Positions 11,839 to 22,700 of a stretch of DNA of 64,000 bases are shown here, piece after piece; position 1 is the first letter of the stretch; the number at the start of each line of letters is the position of its first letter. Under the pieces are notes generated by a model. It was not told where the DNA came from. It was given only the letters and a program-made list of their open reading frames with translations, and made no database searches. Both the position numbers and the translations under genes were made by a program. Origin of the DNA: Ramazzottius varieornatus (Eukaryota > Tardigrada > Eutardigrada > Parachela > Ramazzottiidae); NCBI GenBank assembly GCA_001949185.1, contig BDGG01000001.1, positions 6,369,353 through 6,433,352 of the forward strand, written 5' to 3'.

Positions 11839-12890
11839 TTAGCTATTGCACCAGACGGAAAGAAGAGGCATGGTTATCAGAAAAACATGAGCTACGCCAT
11901 CAAAGAAATCTAGGCTTCGGACGGGTGTACTGCCGTTGATGGCCGAGGTATCGCCTATCCCACCCGCGTTCCCTGGCTGTGAGACGTTGACCACGACATA
12001 CTGCTGTCCGTTCCAGTTTACGCTTTGATTTTGCATGACGCTGGGAACAGCTGCTCCAGGCGCGGCCTTACGCGCGTTCATCATCATTATCATGAGAAAC
12101 CATGTGGGTATTTGTTGTATGGTTGCGACAGTGTTCGCACAAGTGGGCTGTGGGTTCTTGATACAATCCATAATGGCCGGCGGTGGTTGGCACTCGTACG
12201 GTTTATTGCAGTTGTAGATATTATTCGGTTCTGCCTTGCAGTCCCAAGGGTTGGTGCAACCCCAAATTTTTTTCACCTGTTCTGGGACGACACAGTCCCA
12301 CGGCGTCCCACAGTTCTAGGGATTCGGCCCGGGAGGCTTGCACTTGACCGCATCCTCACAGTTCCAGACATTAAGGATAGGCGCTGGTGGTCCGCACCTC
12401 CAAACGTTCGCCTCACATGGCCACAGACCACACCCGTATGGGTTCCCACACGGCCAGGGCTTTGCTTTGTCCTGCTTGGGACAACAGTATGGGTTGTTGC
12501 ATCGACTCGAGCACATGTCAGGTAGCACATCTGTTTCGGATTCCCTCGTAGGCTCCGTCGGCGGTACTGTCGTTTGTCGTGGAGTTGTTGAGATGTCTAC
12601 GATGTCGTCGATCATGACATTAATGGTACTACTGGACTTTGGAGGGTCGTCCGCGCAGGCGAACGTAACAGTTCCTGCAACAGTAAATGTCAACAAATTA
12701 TTCCAACCGTGTAGTGACCTGCGATGTTGCGAGCTTGAGCAACCTTGCGTTCCTCCAATAGAAATTAGAAACAAGAAACTTTGACATCGCGAAAGGGCAA
12801 CGCGCATGGGACAATCTCAGACTTACCAATAAGGTATGCTATCCCGAGAGTTTGCCAGGAAAAACGGAGCAAAAAATAATATCGTCTCAT
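11839..12890 (-). pseudogene. C-x2-P-x2-C repeat protein, paralogue C, one nonsense codon
   Basis: Exon 1 (12890-12832) encodes a signal peptide, MRRYYFLLRFSWQTLGIAYL, ending at a GTAAGT donor. Exon 2 starts near 12756 after TTGGAG in matching phase and reads GTQGC, then a shortened Ly6-like ending (TFACADD), an Asp/Thr linker, and Cys modules CNNPYCC, CGNPYGC, CTNPWDC and CNKPYEC. The codon at 12316-12318 is TAG where paralogue B has TGG (NPWNC), a single-base change. Reading continues open through the rest of the module array to 11839, ending with a hydrophobic stretch (AHVFLITMPLLSVW) that could be a GPI signal. The middle Ly6 exon of A and B is absent. I cannot tell whether this is a pseudogene, a polymorphism or stop readthrough. 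TAG does act as a normal stop in NDUFA12 next door. Confidence 0.6.
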
Positions 12891-13569
12891 AATCGCCTAG
12901 TTTCTGATAAGGTGTTCGGCAAAGGTTTTTAGCGGTCAAGCACAATCCAACAGAAATGCCTGTTCGCAAAGTCAATGAGTACGCAGTTACTAGTCCATTA
13001 CAGTTTCAGGAACGACCGGATATCCGGACTTACTGGTATTACAAATACGTAAAAGTTCCACCGCCCTTATGATGGGTCTTGTCAGCACAATCCATCTCTT
13101 GCTGGATTGTATCGTTCCATGTTACGCTTCCTGCGGAGCTCGTTGCCAGGTTTACACTCTTCCAAGCTTAATGTCACTAGATTTTGGAAGTATTCGAGCA
13201 AATGAGCAGCCTAATTCTGGATTTGGCTCCGCACACCGTGACGTTCGGCAAATCTAAGTGAATCAACTTATCAGTGGTCTGCAATGACGTCAGGCTACAT
13301 GGCGTGAAAGCCCGGCTGACCACAGGGAGCAACAGCACATCACGGTTTCTAAGTCATGTTTGAACGGAACCGTACGTCCCAATAGAGACCAACCATGGTT
13401 CGGTTGATCGACCAGCTGATTGATTCACCGCCTTCGATCCAAAGATTTCTGCGAACAATTTTCCAACTTTTCTTCCCAATCGCATCTCTTCCTGCTGTAA
13501 ACAGCGTTGAGCGAAGATGTTCCTTAGGCTTTGAACTGTTGGAATACTTAGCCGTCTAGTTAGGTGAAG
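12891..13569. other. Intergenic, shared 5' region of two divergent genes
   Basis: This stretch separates the divergent starts of paralogue C (minus) and NDUFA12 (plus), so it probably holds both promoters. I saw no convincing TATA box or other element. Confidence 0.3.
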
Positions 13570-14177
13570 ATGTCGCTAATCCAGAAGACCCTCAACCTGT
13601 TCCGTGCCATTAAGCAGAACGGTGGCATCCTTTCCTCCCTGAAGACACTCTACGTGACGGATGACTTGAAGTGGGGCACGCATGTTGGAACGGACAAATA
13701 CGGCAACAAATACTACGAGAACAACTATTACTTCCTTTGTAGGTCCAATGGTCGAACCGTGTGCTCCGAAAAAACCTGACCCATAACACTTGCACTGTTT
13801 CATAGCGAGGAATCGATGGGTCATCTACAATCCCGATTTCCACCTGGACTACGACGGCAGCCAAATTCCTCCCGAATGGTAAAATCTTCTTTGTCCACCT
13901 CTCTCATTATCTCAAAGTATTTCTGGAACTATGTAGGCACATGTGGATGCATTATACAACGGACAAGCCACCAACAGTCAAGCCCCCTGTGAACTACAAG
14001 TGGATGGTGCCCCATCAGGAGAACAAGAGTGGCAGCAGTGAAATGTATTACCCATACAGCACCACCAGAACGAAGATCGAAAGCTGGCAGCCCGCGCACC
14101 TTCGAACGGCAGATACGGAAGAACAGAACCCTAAATTGTTTAATATCCCACAGAACAATCGAATAGGCGTGCAATAG
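13570..14177 (+). CDS. NDUFA12: NADH:ubiquinone oxidoreductase subunit A12 (B17.2)
   Basis: Exons 13570-13738, 13806-13878 and 13937-14177; introns 67 and 58 nt with matching phases. The product is about 160 aa and follows the family throughout: KWGTHVGTDKYGNKYYEN, then SRNRWVIYN, DGSQIPPEWHMWMHY, TDKPPT and YYPYSTTRTKIESW. It is an accessory subunit of mitochondrial complex I on the matrix side. ATG at 13570 begins the conserved N-terminus MSLIQKTLNLFRAIK. The tail after ESWQP is longer than in mammals. The stop is TAG, which shows TAG is read as stop in this genome. Confidence 0.95.
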
Positions 14178-14261
14178 CAGAATCACTGAATTTACCGAAA
14201 AGAAAAGACAGTTTATTTGATTTCAGTGTACATTTTTGGAGCTTGATAATCCAAACTCGAC

Positions 14262-14330
14262 CAGATCGTTTCCCAAGCGACGCACACTTCCAGCTAATAA
14301 CGCTGAAAAAGTGCGCCACTTGGACAGACC
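14262..14330. repeat. Hairpin MITE copy 2
   Basis: CCAAGCGACGCACAC and GTGCGCCACTTGG arms around CAGCTAATAAC, with an outer GATCGTTT. It lies between NDUFA12 and TMEM185. Confidence 0.7.
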
Positions 14331-14668
14331 CGACAAGGTTAACTTTCCGAGCGGCGCATGTTTTCAGTGTGGTTGGCTGGAAGCGTGCCCTACTTGGAAC
14401 AACGATCTTGGCAAATTCGTTTGCCTTTGCTGCATTTTATTCCTCTGCTGTTTTGTGTCGTCTTTGAGTAGCGTGAAATGTTCATTTACAAGTTTAAAGG
14501 AAGTCATTTGGATGTAATACTTTGAAAGAAAGCAGCGAATAATCTACAAAGAGTAGAAACTCTTTCGGTTAGTAACACTTCCGCAGGTTCGCAAAAGTAG
14601 AAGGTGGGAGTTGAAACAACAAACGTCATAAACTTGGAGCCAAAGAGCCCATTTCAAGCCAACGGAAA

Positions 14669-16392
14669 CTAGTCAGGCGATTCTAAAGGAAGACAAGGGG
14701 CTACAACGACGGTAGTCTGAGCAAACTTTGCATACTTGACCGGGTCCATCTTTCTTTCCCATACGGTGGCTTCGTTCATCAAAGCTGATTCATCGTCGGG
14801 ATTAACTGGTCGTTTATTGGAATCTGGACCAATCTTGATGTTACCGTACTCCCGAAGACAAGGACAGCTTGCCAGGAGCGACTGACAGAAGTCCTTTCGG
14901 ATACCGAAGAAACCCGCTGAAAAGAACATGGTTGAAACTTGCGGTGCAAAAAATATTCCTCATAGGTTTATCGACGGACTTACACTTATTGCCACCGCGG
15001 CTACCGCAAGCCATGAACATCAAGTTTGTGAGAGCGACTAGCAGAGGAACTGTGAAGTAAAACTTTGTTATCAGCAATACGGGCAAAAAAACTATGCTTT
15101 CCACTGTAAAAATACTAAGTGAAATCTTTACCGGAACAGATGAGGAAGCTGATGTGCGCGAGGCCATCAAGACGGTACACGAAGAGAACCTGAAATAACA
15201 CGAAAATTAACTAGGACATCAACAGCCAAAAACAGAATGCTTTCGTTCGATATGGGAGAACAACAAGATCAAAAATTTAGATATTTTCAAATCATTCACT
15301 CGACTCCTGACGCTTCTCTCTAGTCTTCGCACCTCGGAAGCCAGGAGCGGAAGCACCACAATCGTGGACGTGAAAGCGGAACGGAGAGCAATCCAGCGTT
15401 GCTCTTGAGCGATATGGTGAGTCGATCGCATGACGAGACAGGCGAAAATGATGGAGTAGACAACTCCAATCACGAAGAACCCCATTAATATCCATAACGG
15501 GATGAAAACAACCTGGACCACAGACAATCTTACGTTCCTATAATATTACTGGAATCTTCAAGCTTCCACTTACGCCCCAGCTCCACGTGATGATCTCGTC
15601 GAGACGAAGTGCAAGGAAGATGAACTGGACCAGGTTGGCTGCGCAAAACATTTCCAGCTGCAATATACAGAGTGGAATCAATCATGGCTGAAGGTAAAAT
15701 GAAGGTCGGATGAGTACCTCGAAGGGTCTTTCGCGTTTGACAGACCATATGCAGACGAAGAAGGATAGAAGAGATACAAAATTTAGAGGAAGAAAGACGA
15801 GGATCCACCGATGCGTCGGTTGGACTAGCTGCTCGCAAGCGAAGAGCTCAAACAAAAACAAAAAGCAATGCACCGTGACTGTCAGCCACATGGCTCGGAA
15901 CTGTGAAACTCCTTCCGCATCCATCCTGGAGAAAAGAACAGACCATGAATGCGCGTATGATAGCAATGCCGAACAGTAAATCACCGGAAGTACGCAGGTA
16001 CGCGTCTGGCGATCGCGTACAAGCATGCAGGTGTCCGGGCGAAACATCTCGAAAAGCAGTACGCAGGTGCATGTCTCAGAGAAGAGTCTTACCGCGACTG
16101 TGGATTCTTCAGCCATACGAACGTTCCGATGGCTGCGCCCAGGAATACCAAAATCTTCCAGCTCCATATTGGGAGGAAGACGATCCACCAACTCCACTGG
16201 ATTGTTTCGTCGAGTCGAAGGGAGAAGAAAAAGACGAAGAAAAACAGGGACAGATGGACGATGAATTTACTGCAAACAAAGAAAGCAGCTTGGTTTCTGT
16301 AAACTGTGTAAAGCTTAGTGCTCTCTCGGAAACAAAAAACACTTGTCCGCTTACCTATGGTTAAAATCATCAAACAGTCTCGGTAACTCCAT
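14669..16392 (-). CDS. TMEM185: TMEM185-family multi-pass membrane protein
   Basis: Eight exons: 16392-16355, 16269-16093, 15925-15718, 15657-15574, 15512-15333, 15189-15132, 15049-14984 and 14916-14669. All splice phases agree, giving 352 aa (human TMEM185A has 350). It starts MELPRLFDDFNHSKFIVHL, matching the family's FQDFNPSKFL start. Repeated family motifs are present: LRLDETIQWSWWIVFLPIW, LRLDEIITWSW and VVFIPLWILMGF. The conserved cytoplasmic tail FFGIRKDFCQSLL..CLREYGN follows, and the protein ends PLESPD. About seven membrane segments are expected. The family's function is poorly known. Introns are 60-170 nt. Confidence 0.93.
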
Positions 16393-17068
16393 GCCAGACG
16401 ACGTGGACCATGCGGTCAGAGCGGGAGAATCCAGATGTGGACGGAACTTGGAAGCAACTATGCATGCGCAAGTTGAGCCGAAATGAAGAAACGCAACATG
16501 ATCATCGTTCTTATCCCCTCTCCCCTGTCAGCAGTGAGCTTCGTTCTCACTCACCCACCACAGGCAGTTGAGAACAGCCTCATAAACCTTGATGTTCGAA
16601 CTTTGACATACTTCTGGACGTAGAAGGGATCATGGGAAGAAAGTTCAGGAAACAAAGATCGCGATCCTCGAAGAAACTGGACAGCTCGCGCACGTGAGAA
16701 GTTTCCGAAGTGCGAAGAATAGGTAGGCTCGATTAAAGTCATCTGGTACGCCTAACGTCATGCACGATATAGCTGGGTACGAGATATATTTTGCGTCATC
16801 CGTTTTGGCTCGTGCCGTCACTTGTTATGTCTTTACACCGGAAACTCAAGACTACATGTTAAGCTGAGTACTATCGATTGATTGTGGTTGAGTAGACGGA
16901 AGACAAAGTCTGAACCTTTTTAACTTCAGAATCCGAATTAACCGAGCAGCCCAGTATTGATTGTCAATCAATTCAGCAGTGCTCGGTTTAGCAGCTCATC
17001 AGTCACGATCAGTGATTCGAAATTCGTCTTTGTGAGAGAAGTGCAGAAGAATCTCTCGGAGCATCTCT
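16393..17068. other. Intergenic, no gene seen
   Basis: It lies between the divergent TMEM185 and SLC35A genes and is presumably a two-way promoter region. No ORF or clear element was found. Confidence 0.3.
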
Positions 17069-17114
17069 ATGGGGTTCGGTCATGCTTTGATTCCCAGCTT
17101 GGACGATCCGACAG
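17069..17114 (+). CDS. Candidate alternative first coding exon of the SLC35A gene
   Basis: ATG at 17069 opens a 46-nt ORF (MGFGHALIPSLDDPT plus one base) ending exactly at a GTAAGA donor. Its phase (1) matches the acceptor at 17709, as does the shorter first exon 17559-17568. It could give the transporter a longer cytoplasmic N-terminus. This rests on phase and donor only; no transcript was seen. Confidence 0.4.
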
Positions 17115-17558
17115 GTAAGACAGTTAGCGAGGCCGCTACTCTTTATTCCATGGCGTCTGCATCTTTTGGAGTTTTCTTTGTCGATTGTACAATATTCTGC
17201 ATGGTTAATTTCGCCCGCTACTAATCAGCGTGTCACCTTCTGCCACGTTTATCGTATGCCTGGAGCTCGAGCTTACCTGTCTGCCGACACAGTTCGTTAC
17301 CTTTTGTTGCCGTAGAGCATACTGTTTTTTGGTGTCATCAACACACATCTCTGAGGTGATTCTTGTAGTATCGGAGCAAATAAGACTCAGTTTGATTTCC
17401 CTTGCAGTAAATTCCTGAAGGAGAACGAAACGCCCAGGAAAAGCCAGCTCGAGTGTTCTGTTGCTTATCATGGACCCTTTCGCAGTGTAACCCTCGGAAG
17501 GATGTCCTGAATTTTGGTCACCTGAATTTGTACGGTATACGCTGTGTGAGCCATCAGA

Positions 17559-18915
17559 ATGGGCGACGGTAAGCCAAATTCGAGTTATTCGTGATATTCA
17601 GCTTGCGACGTCATCGTAGCAACGGGTATGCGCTGCCGACTGTCGTTGTCTTGATGACGTCAGGCGCAGGGTTGGGTGATTGTTATGTTTCTTCCTTGTT
17701 CTTTCCAGCCAAAGTTCAAGCCCACGCAGGGCTGTATAAGATCGGCAGCCTGGCTACCCTGACCTTCCAGAACGTGGTGACCATCCTGCTGATCCGCTAC
17801 ACCAAAACCCTACCCGGAGAAGTCTTCATTTCCTCCACAGTCGTGGTGCTGATGGAGGTCTTCAAGCTCTTCGCTTCCTTGTTCATGCTCCTCCTGCACC
17901 ATCGTTCACTCTCCTTATGGTGGAAAGATATCCACGAAGAGATCATTAGGAAACCTGTCGAGACGCTCAAGACTGCAGTCCCCGCGTTCATCTACACGTT
18001 TCAGAATAACCTGACGTTCGTAGCCATTTCTAACCTGGACGCCGCCACGTTTCAGGTAGACAGAAATTACTAATTTCCACGTTCCTCCGACCCTCCTCTT
18101 CGTTCTAGAACTTTCAAGGAAATTTGCTCTTTTGTAGGTGGTTTCTCAAATCAAAATCCTGACGACGGCCATCTTTTCCGTGGCAATGTTGAGAAGGCAG
18201 CTTGGCGGAATACAGTGGGCAGCTTTGTTGATCCTTTTCATTGGTAAGGGAACTCCTTTGAGCTCCGAAGAACATAATAATTCAGACTCTGTTTTTGCTT
18301 CCAGGTGTTGCGGTGGTTCAACTGGATCAGCAAAGTCCGCAAACGTCCCTGAAAGCCGTCCAGCACATCCAGAGTCCCTTCCTTGGGCTCTCTGCCATTC
18401 TGGTTTCTTCTCTAATGTCCGGTTTCGCCGGTGTGTACTTTGAGAAGATTCTCAAAGGTTCCGAGTTGTCCCTCTGGCTACGGAACGTGCAGCTGAGCAT
18501 GTATGCCATCCCCATGGGACTCCTGACCTGTTTTCTGGCTGATGGTGACACCGTACGGACTAAAGGGTTCCTCTTTGGTTACACACCTCTGGTATGGGCG
18601 GTGGTGTTCCTGCAGGGCTTCGGAGGCCTCGTAGTGGCCATGGTGGTCAAGTACGCTGACAATATCCTAAAGGGTTTCGCCACGTCTTTTGCCATTGTTT
18701 TCTCGGCTCTTGCCTCGGTGTACATTTTTGCATTTGAAATTCACGGCTTGTTTGTGGCCGGCTCGGCTCTTGTTATTGTTTCTATTTTTATGTATGGTTA
18801 TGTACCCAAGACGAAGGCTTCGACTGTTATGGTTAAGCGGGTGGAGAAACCGGCCGAGTTTACCAAGAATGAAAGCCAAGTGCCTTTGCTTGATGACGAC
18901 GAATTGAAAGAATAA
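17559..18915 (+). CDS. SLC35A3: UDP-sugar transporter, SLC35A2/A3 type
   Basis: Exons 17559-17568, 17709-18055, 18138-18243 and 18305-18915 give 357 aa, all phases consistent. Family landmarks: LATLTFQNVVTILLIRYTKT, KPVETLKTAVPAFIYTFQNN, NLDAATFQVVSQIKILTTA, SGFAGVYFEKILKGSE and KYADNILKGFATS. This is a ten-helix Golgi antiporter that brings UDP-GlcNAc or UDP-galactose into the lumen in exchange for UMP. A2 and A3 cannot be separated by eye. The first exon encodes only MGD plus one base, and an in-phase alternative first exon lies at 17069-17114. The cytoplasmic C-terminus is charged (PLLDDDELKE). Confidence 0.93.
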
Positions 18916-19741
18916 AAATCCGTCTCATATATGTACTTTTTGATTCTGATGATTATGTCCGTTGTTCCAGTTTCGTGGCCGAACTTGTCACGTGAAAACC
19001 TGACCGTGAAACGGAATTTCAAAAGATTGGCAAACAAAGCCCCCTCTCCTTTCGTCCGGCTGCATGCTCTAAATCACTCGCTGACCATGGTTGACGTGTT
19101 GGTGGGCTCTTGCAAAGCTCTCGCATGTTTAAGTTTCGACAAAGTGTTAGTAACTTCCTTGTCGACAAGATTGCCTAACCTTTACAGCTGATAACGAGAA
19201 GGCGGAAGGAATGAGGATCATGAGATTTTATTATGATATGTCAATGCCAAGTCGATCCCACCAGTAACAATGCAGCCATCTTTTTGCGTCGACTCAATTT
19301 TTTCTCAGTCACGCAGTGCAATGTTAGATCTTTTTCTTCGTCGTCAGGGAATTTTTTTGACGACTGCGTACTTTTCTTCAGTACCGACGAAACACAAAAC
19401 TGATAAGACTAAACAACTGAAGGAACTCGTAAAAAAGAACACAAGACAGACGAATATAGGATGCTAATGAGCGACTAAGAATACTAAGGAGTGACGATCA
19501 GCGACCAGATGAAACCACCACGCGAAAGAAGAAATTATGAAACTACGGAGGCAGTCTACGTCAAGACGAACAAAATAGAAAAGTAGAAGAGGTAGAAAAG
19601 CAGCATTTTTTTGAGCCAGTCAACTCATTTCATACGATACCCGGAAGAAACACTAGAGATTAAAAACCGAAACTGCTCTTTCGGAGCATTGTTTGCTAGA
19701 ATACTCGTTTCGTTTACGAGTTTGCTCTGTTTACAACAGAG
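18916..19741. other. Intergenic between two convergent genes
   Basis: It holds the 3' ends of SLC35A (plus) and REXO1 (minus). AT-rich stretches occur; no gene is supported. Confidence 0.3.
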
Positions 19742-22700
19742 CTATCGTCGTACATCGGATCTAATTTTGTAAATCATCAGTTCCATACAAGCCGCGGCGT
19801 CTTCGCGGCTGTCGTGTCCACTAGCGTCCTCCTGGATAATCTTACTCAAATACTCCCGCATCAAATTCCTTAACGCTGGAATCACAAAACATTCAGCCAT
19901 CATCACACCAAACACCACGGACAAGCGGACTAACAGTCACATGACCAAAGCGAAATTCCACAAAATACCAAACGACAAATTTTCTTCCTCATTTTCAGTT
20001 TCAAATTCTTATATAACGTCCGAAAACATTTGTTAGAATTTCAGTTTTCGATCATAAACATTCGAAACTTCTGACAAAATTTCGAGGGCTCGTACTTCGT
20101 TTCGTATGCCAAAAATATTGACTGTTTTTCCGAATCTGATTTATCTTTCGATTCTATATTTTCAATTAAGAGTCTAAAATTTTCGATCGACAGACCGAAA
20201 TTCCTGGCATTGCTTTTCCCTTCATTCCCCATACTAACCTCGCTTGTACGGTGGACCTTGCCTATGAGGGAACACCACCGACGTATCGATGATGTTTCTG
20301 TGGATAAGCTTCATGGACAGCAGATCGGACTCAAGCGAGTGTCCCATCAGGATGGTTTCCTCGTTGATGATGCCGCCTACCAAATCCTTGTGGACTTCCT
20401 CGATGGTCTTGATGGTGTTCTTCGCGTTACCCTGCGTCTCCTTGCTGAACATCTCGATCTTCAGCCCACTGAAGCGCGTGTTGCAGTCGACGATGCGTTG
20501 CTTGGGTCGGACGAGCGTCTCGTAGATGCAGTGGAGATGCCGATCAACGATGGTTACTCGCGCCAGCTCCATTCCACCCACCGTGTAAATCATCTCGCAG
20601 TCAATGGCGTAGATCTTCAAAATAAAAGTCAAGATACCAAAAAGATAACACATGGAAGGCTGACAGACTATATCGACGCGCTTCACGCCAACCTGCATAT
20701 TCAAACACCATTGAGAATTACAGCGCTTCGTGCATGTAGGTACCTGAAGCCCGACTTGATGCGCCTACAAGCGACATGCATAATGCGCAATCACCTCAAG
20801 CACCTGAATACTTTTACACAACCACTCAAAACGCACAGTTTGTAGGTAGGTGCACGAAACATGCGCATATGTCCTTTTTCAGTCTTCCACGTCCAAAAAA
20901 ACAAAACAAAATTCTTATTGGGATTGAGCGTACCTTGCAACGGTCTTCAGGTTTCTTCGGCTTGACTCCCGCCGTCGCGACGAAGCCTGACAAAGAAGGA
21001 ATCGTGTCGGCCACATGGCATTTGGCCACACAGCAGCCTCGCGAAGACGAGTCGTCCGAGCAGCAGTTGCGTCGTGCAGTCACACCTTCACCGGCAATCC
21101 TCCGCGAGAAGGCCTTGCCCCAGTGGTACAAGCATTCTTCTTCCCGAGCATAGTTACCTTCAAAGTCCACGGTGAATTCTCGGCCACAGCGACAACACGA
21201 GCGCTTGGTCTGTGTGATGCGGTCAGGCGTAATCTTGCCTGACATGGCGATGTAGAGCTGCAGTCCATCGCGACTGTTCTCGCCATCTACGAAGAACATG
21301 TAGAAGAACGTTGCCAAACTGGTAAGTTATCATCACTAACGCGGAAAAGCTCGACAGGATTTATTCCTAGGTGGAGCACATTTTCAACCATAAACATTGG
21401 AAGCGTGCGCCATTTGCCAAAATTATCAAGCTTGTTTTTTCCAAGTGGTGCGTGCTTCCCGCCAGTAACACTGCTAACGCGCGTCGCTTAGGGTAACAAT
21501 TTTGTCCAGTTTGCTTGTCGAGCTAAAACGAAGCTGAATCTCGGATATTTTACCTTGTTTTTTGGACTGGATCAATGGGTAGCCGTTGATGACCAAATCA
21601 TCCTCCGTCAAGACGTGTTTCTTCATGGCAACGTAGAAGTCTTGGTCGCTCATGTAGTGCGGATCAGCGCTGGCGGCTCGTTGAGGCGGCTTGACTGGTA
21701 ACGCCGAGAAATTTTGCTTCTGTTGCTGCGGACTGACTCCAGCTTTCGGGAACACGAGAGCTGGTTTCTGTTCTTGCTTGTTTGGTGTAGCAGATGGAGG
21801 TACCGAAGGGGAGGAAGTGACATCGGAAGGGATGAGAGCAGAGTAGGGACTGACTTTCCCGTCGACGGCATTCTTCAACTTCACTAATTCCCCAGTCACC
21901 TAAAAACAGAAATACCAAACTATAGTAGCCGAAATTTATTCAACACTGATCGAGGCAACGATCTAGCAAGACCAAAACTGGCTAAGATGAAACGAGATGT
22001 TGGCAGATGGATCGAATCACATTGCTGTCGCAGGTCGCGCACGTTTGAATTCTTATCGGCTGAGAGCGTGCGCCACTTGGAAAAACGATCTGACTATAAG
22101 CGGAATTTTTTGGGGCTTACTTTGTTCCGGTACGTTTGAATATGGAAAGATATCTTGGCGATGTCGGCTTCCAGCTGGACCGAGCGTTGAGCAGCCTCAG
22201 TAGGGTTGCGGGTGATCTGGACGAAGTGTTCGAGGAATCGTTCGAGAACTTGTTGTCGAAACGCCGTACTGATCTTGCAGGAAGGGACGAGGGCGATGCG
22301 CGGAAGTGCTTGGCTGGCTCCGTTGGCTTTCGGTTGGTGCGCCATGCGTTTAGCACCTTTGTCGACGGTCTCCGCTGTGCTGGCAATGGCTGCTGCCGAT
22401 ACAGATGCCCCTAAGAAAGGCACGCAACGTAAAGGCAAAGTTTAAGAGATTTACAAGCAGATGGTAATTTACCCGTTGCGTTTAGGGATGAAGAAGCGGA
22501 GGCTGTTTTCTTCTTCTGTTCTTCTAGAGCGGCCTTTCTCCGCGTCTCCAATTGTTCCTGAGGTGTCGCGATCTTTTTCCTTTGTACCAAGTTGGGTCGG
22601 TTGTTGACCGGGGTGGAAGAAGGCCGTGAAAGCGGCACGGCAGTCGCGGCGGAAGTCTTGGCTTGAAGGACTTCCAGGAGCTTCTGATCGTCCTTCGGGA

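Noticed and set aside
6419-12890. Genome-wide reassignment of TAG to an amino acid
   Set aside because: TAG terminates NDUFA12, REXO1 and other genes at the expected family ends.
20210-20845. 211-aa plus-strand ORF
   Set aside because: It is antisense to the REXO1 exonuclease exon 20614-20239 and mirrors it; no family character.
21474-21899. 141-aa minus ORF as a separate gene
   Set aside because: It is REXO1 exon 6 running into its intron, with correct splice sites and phase.
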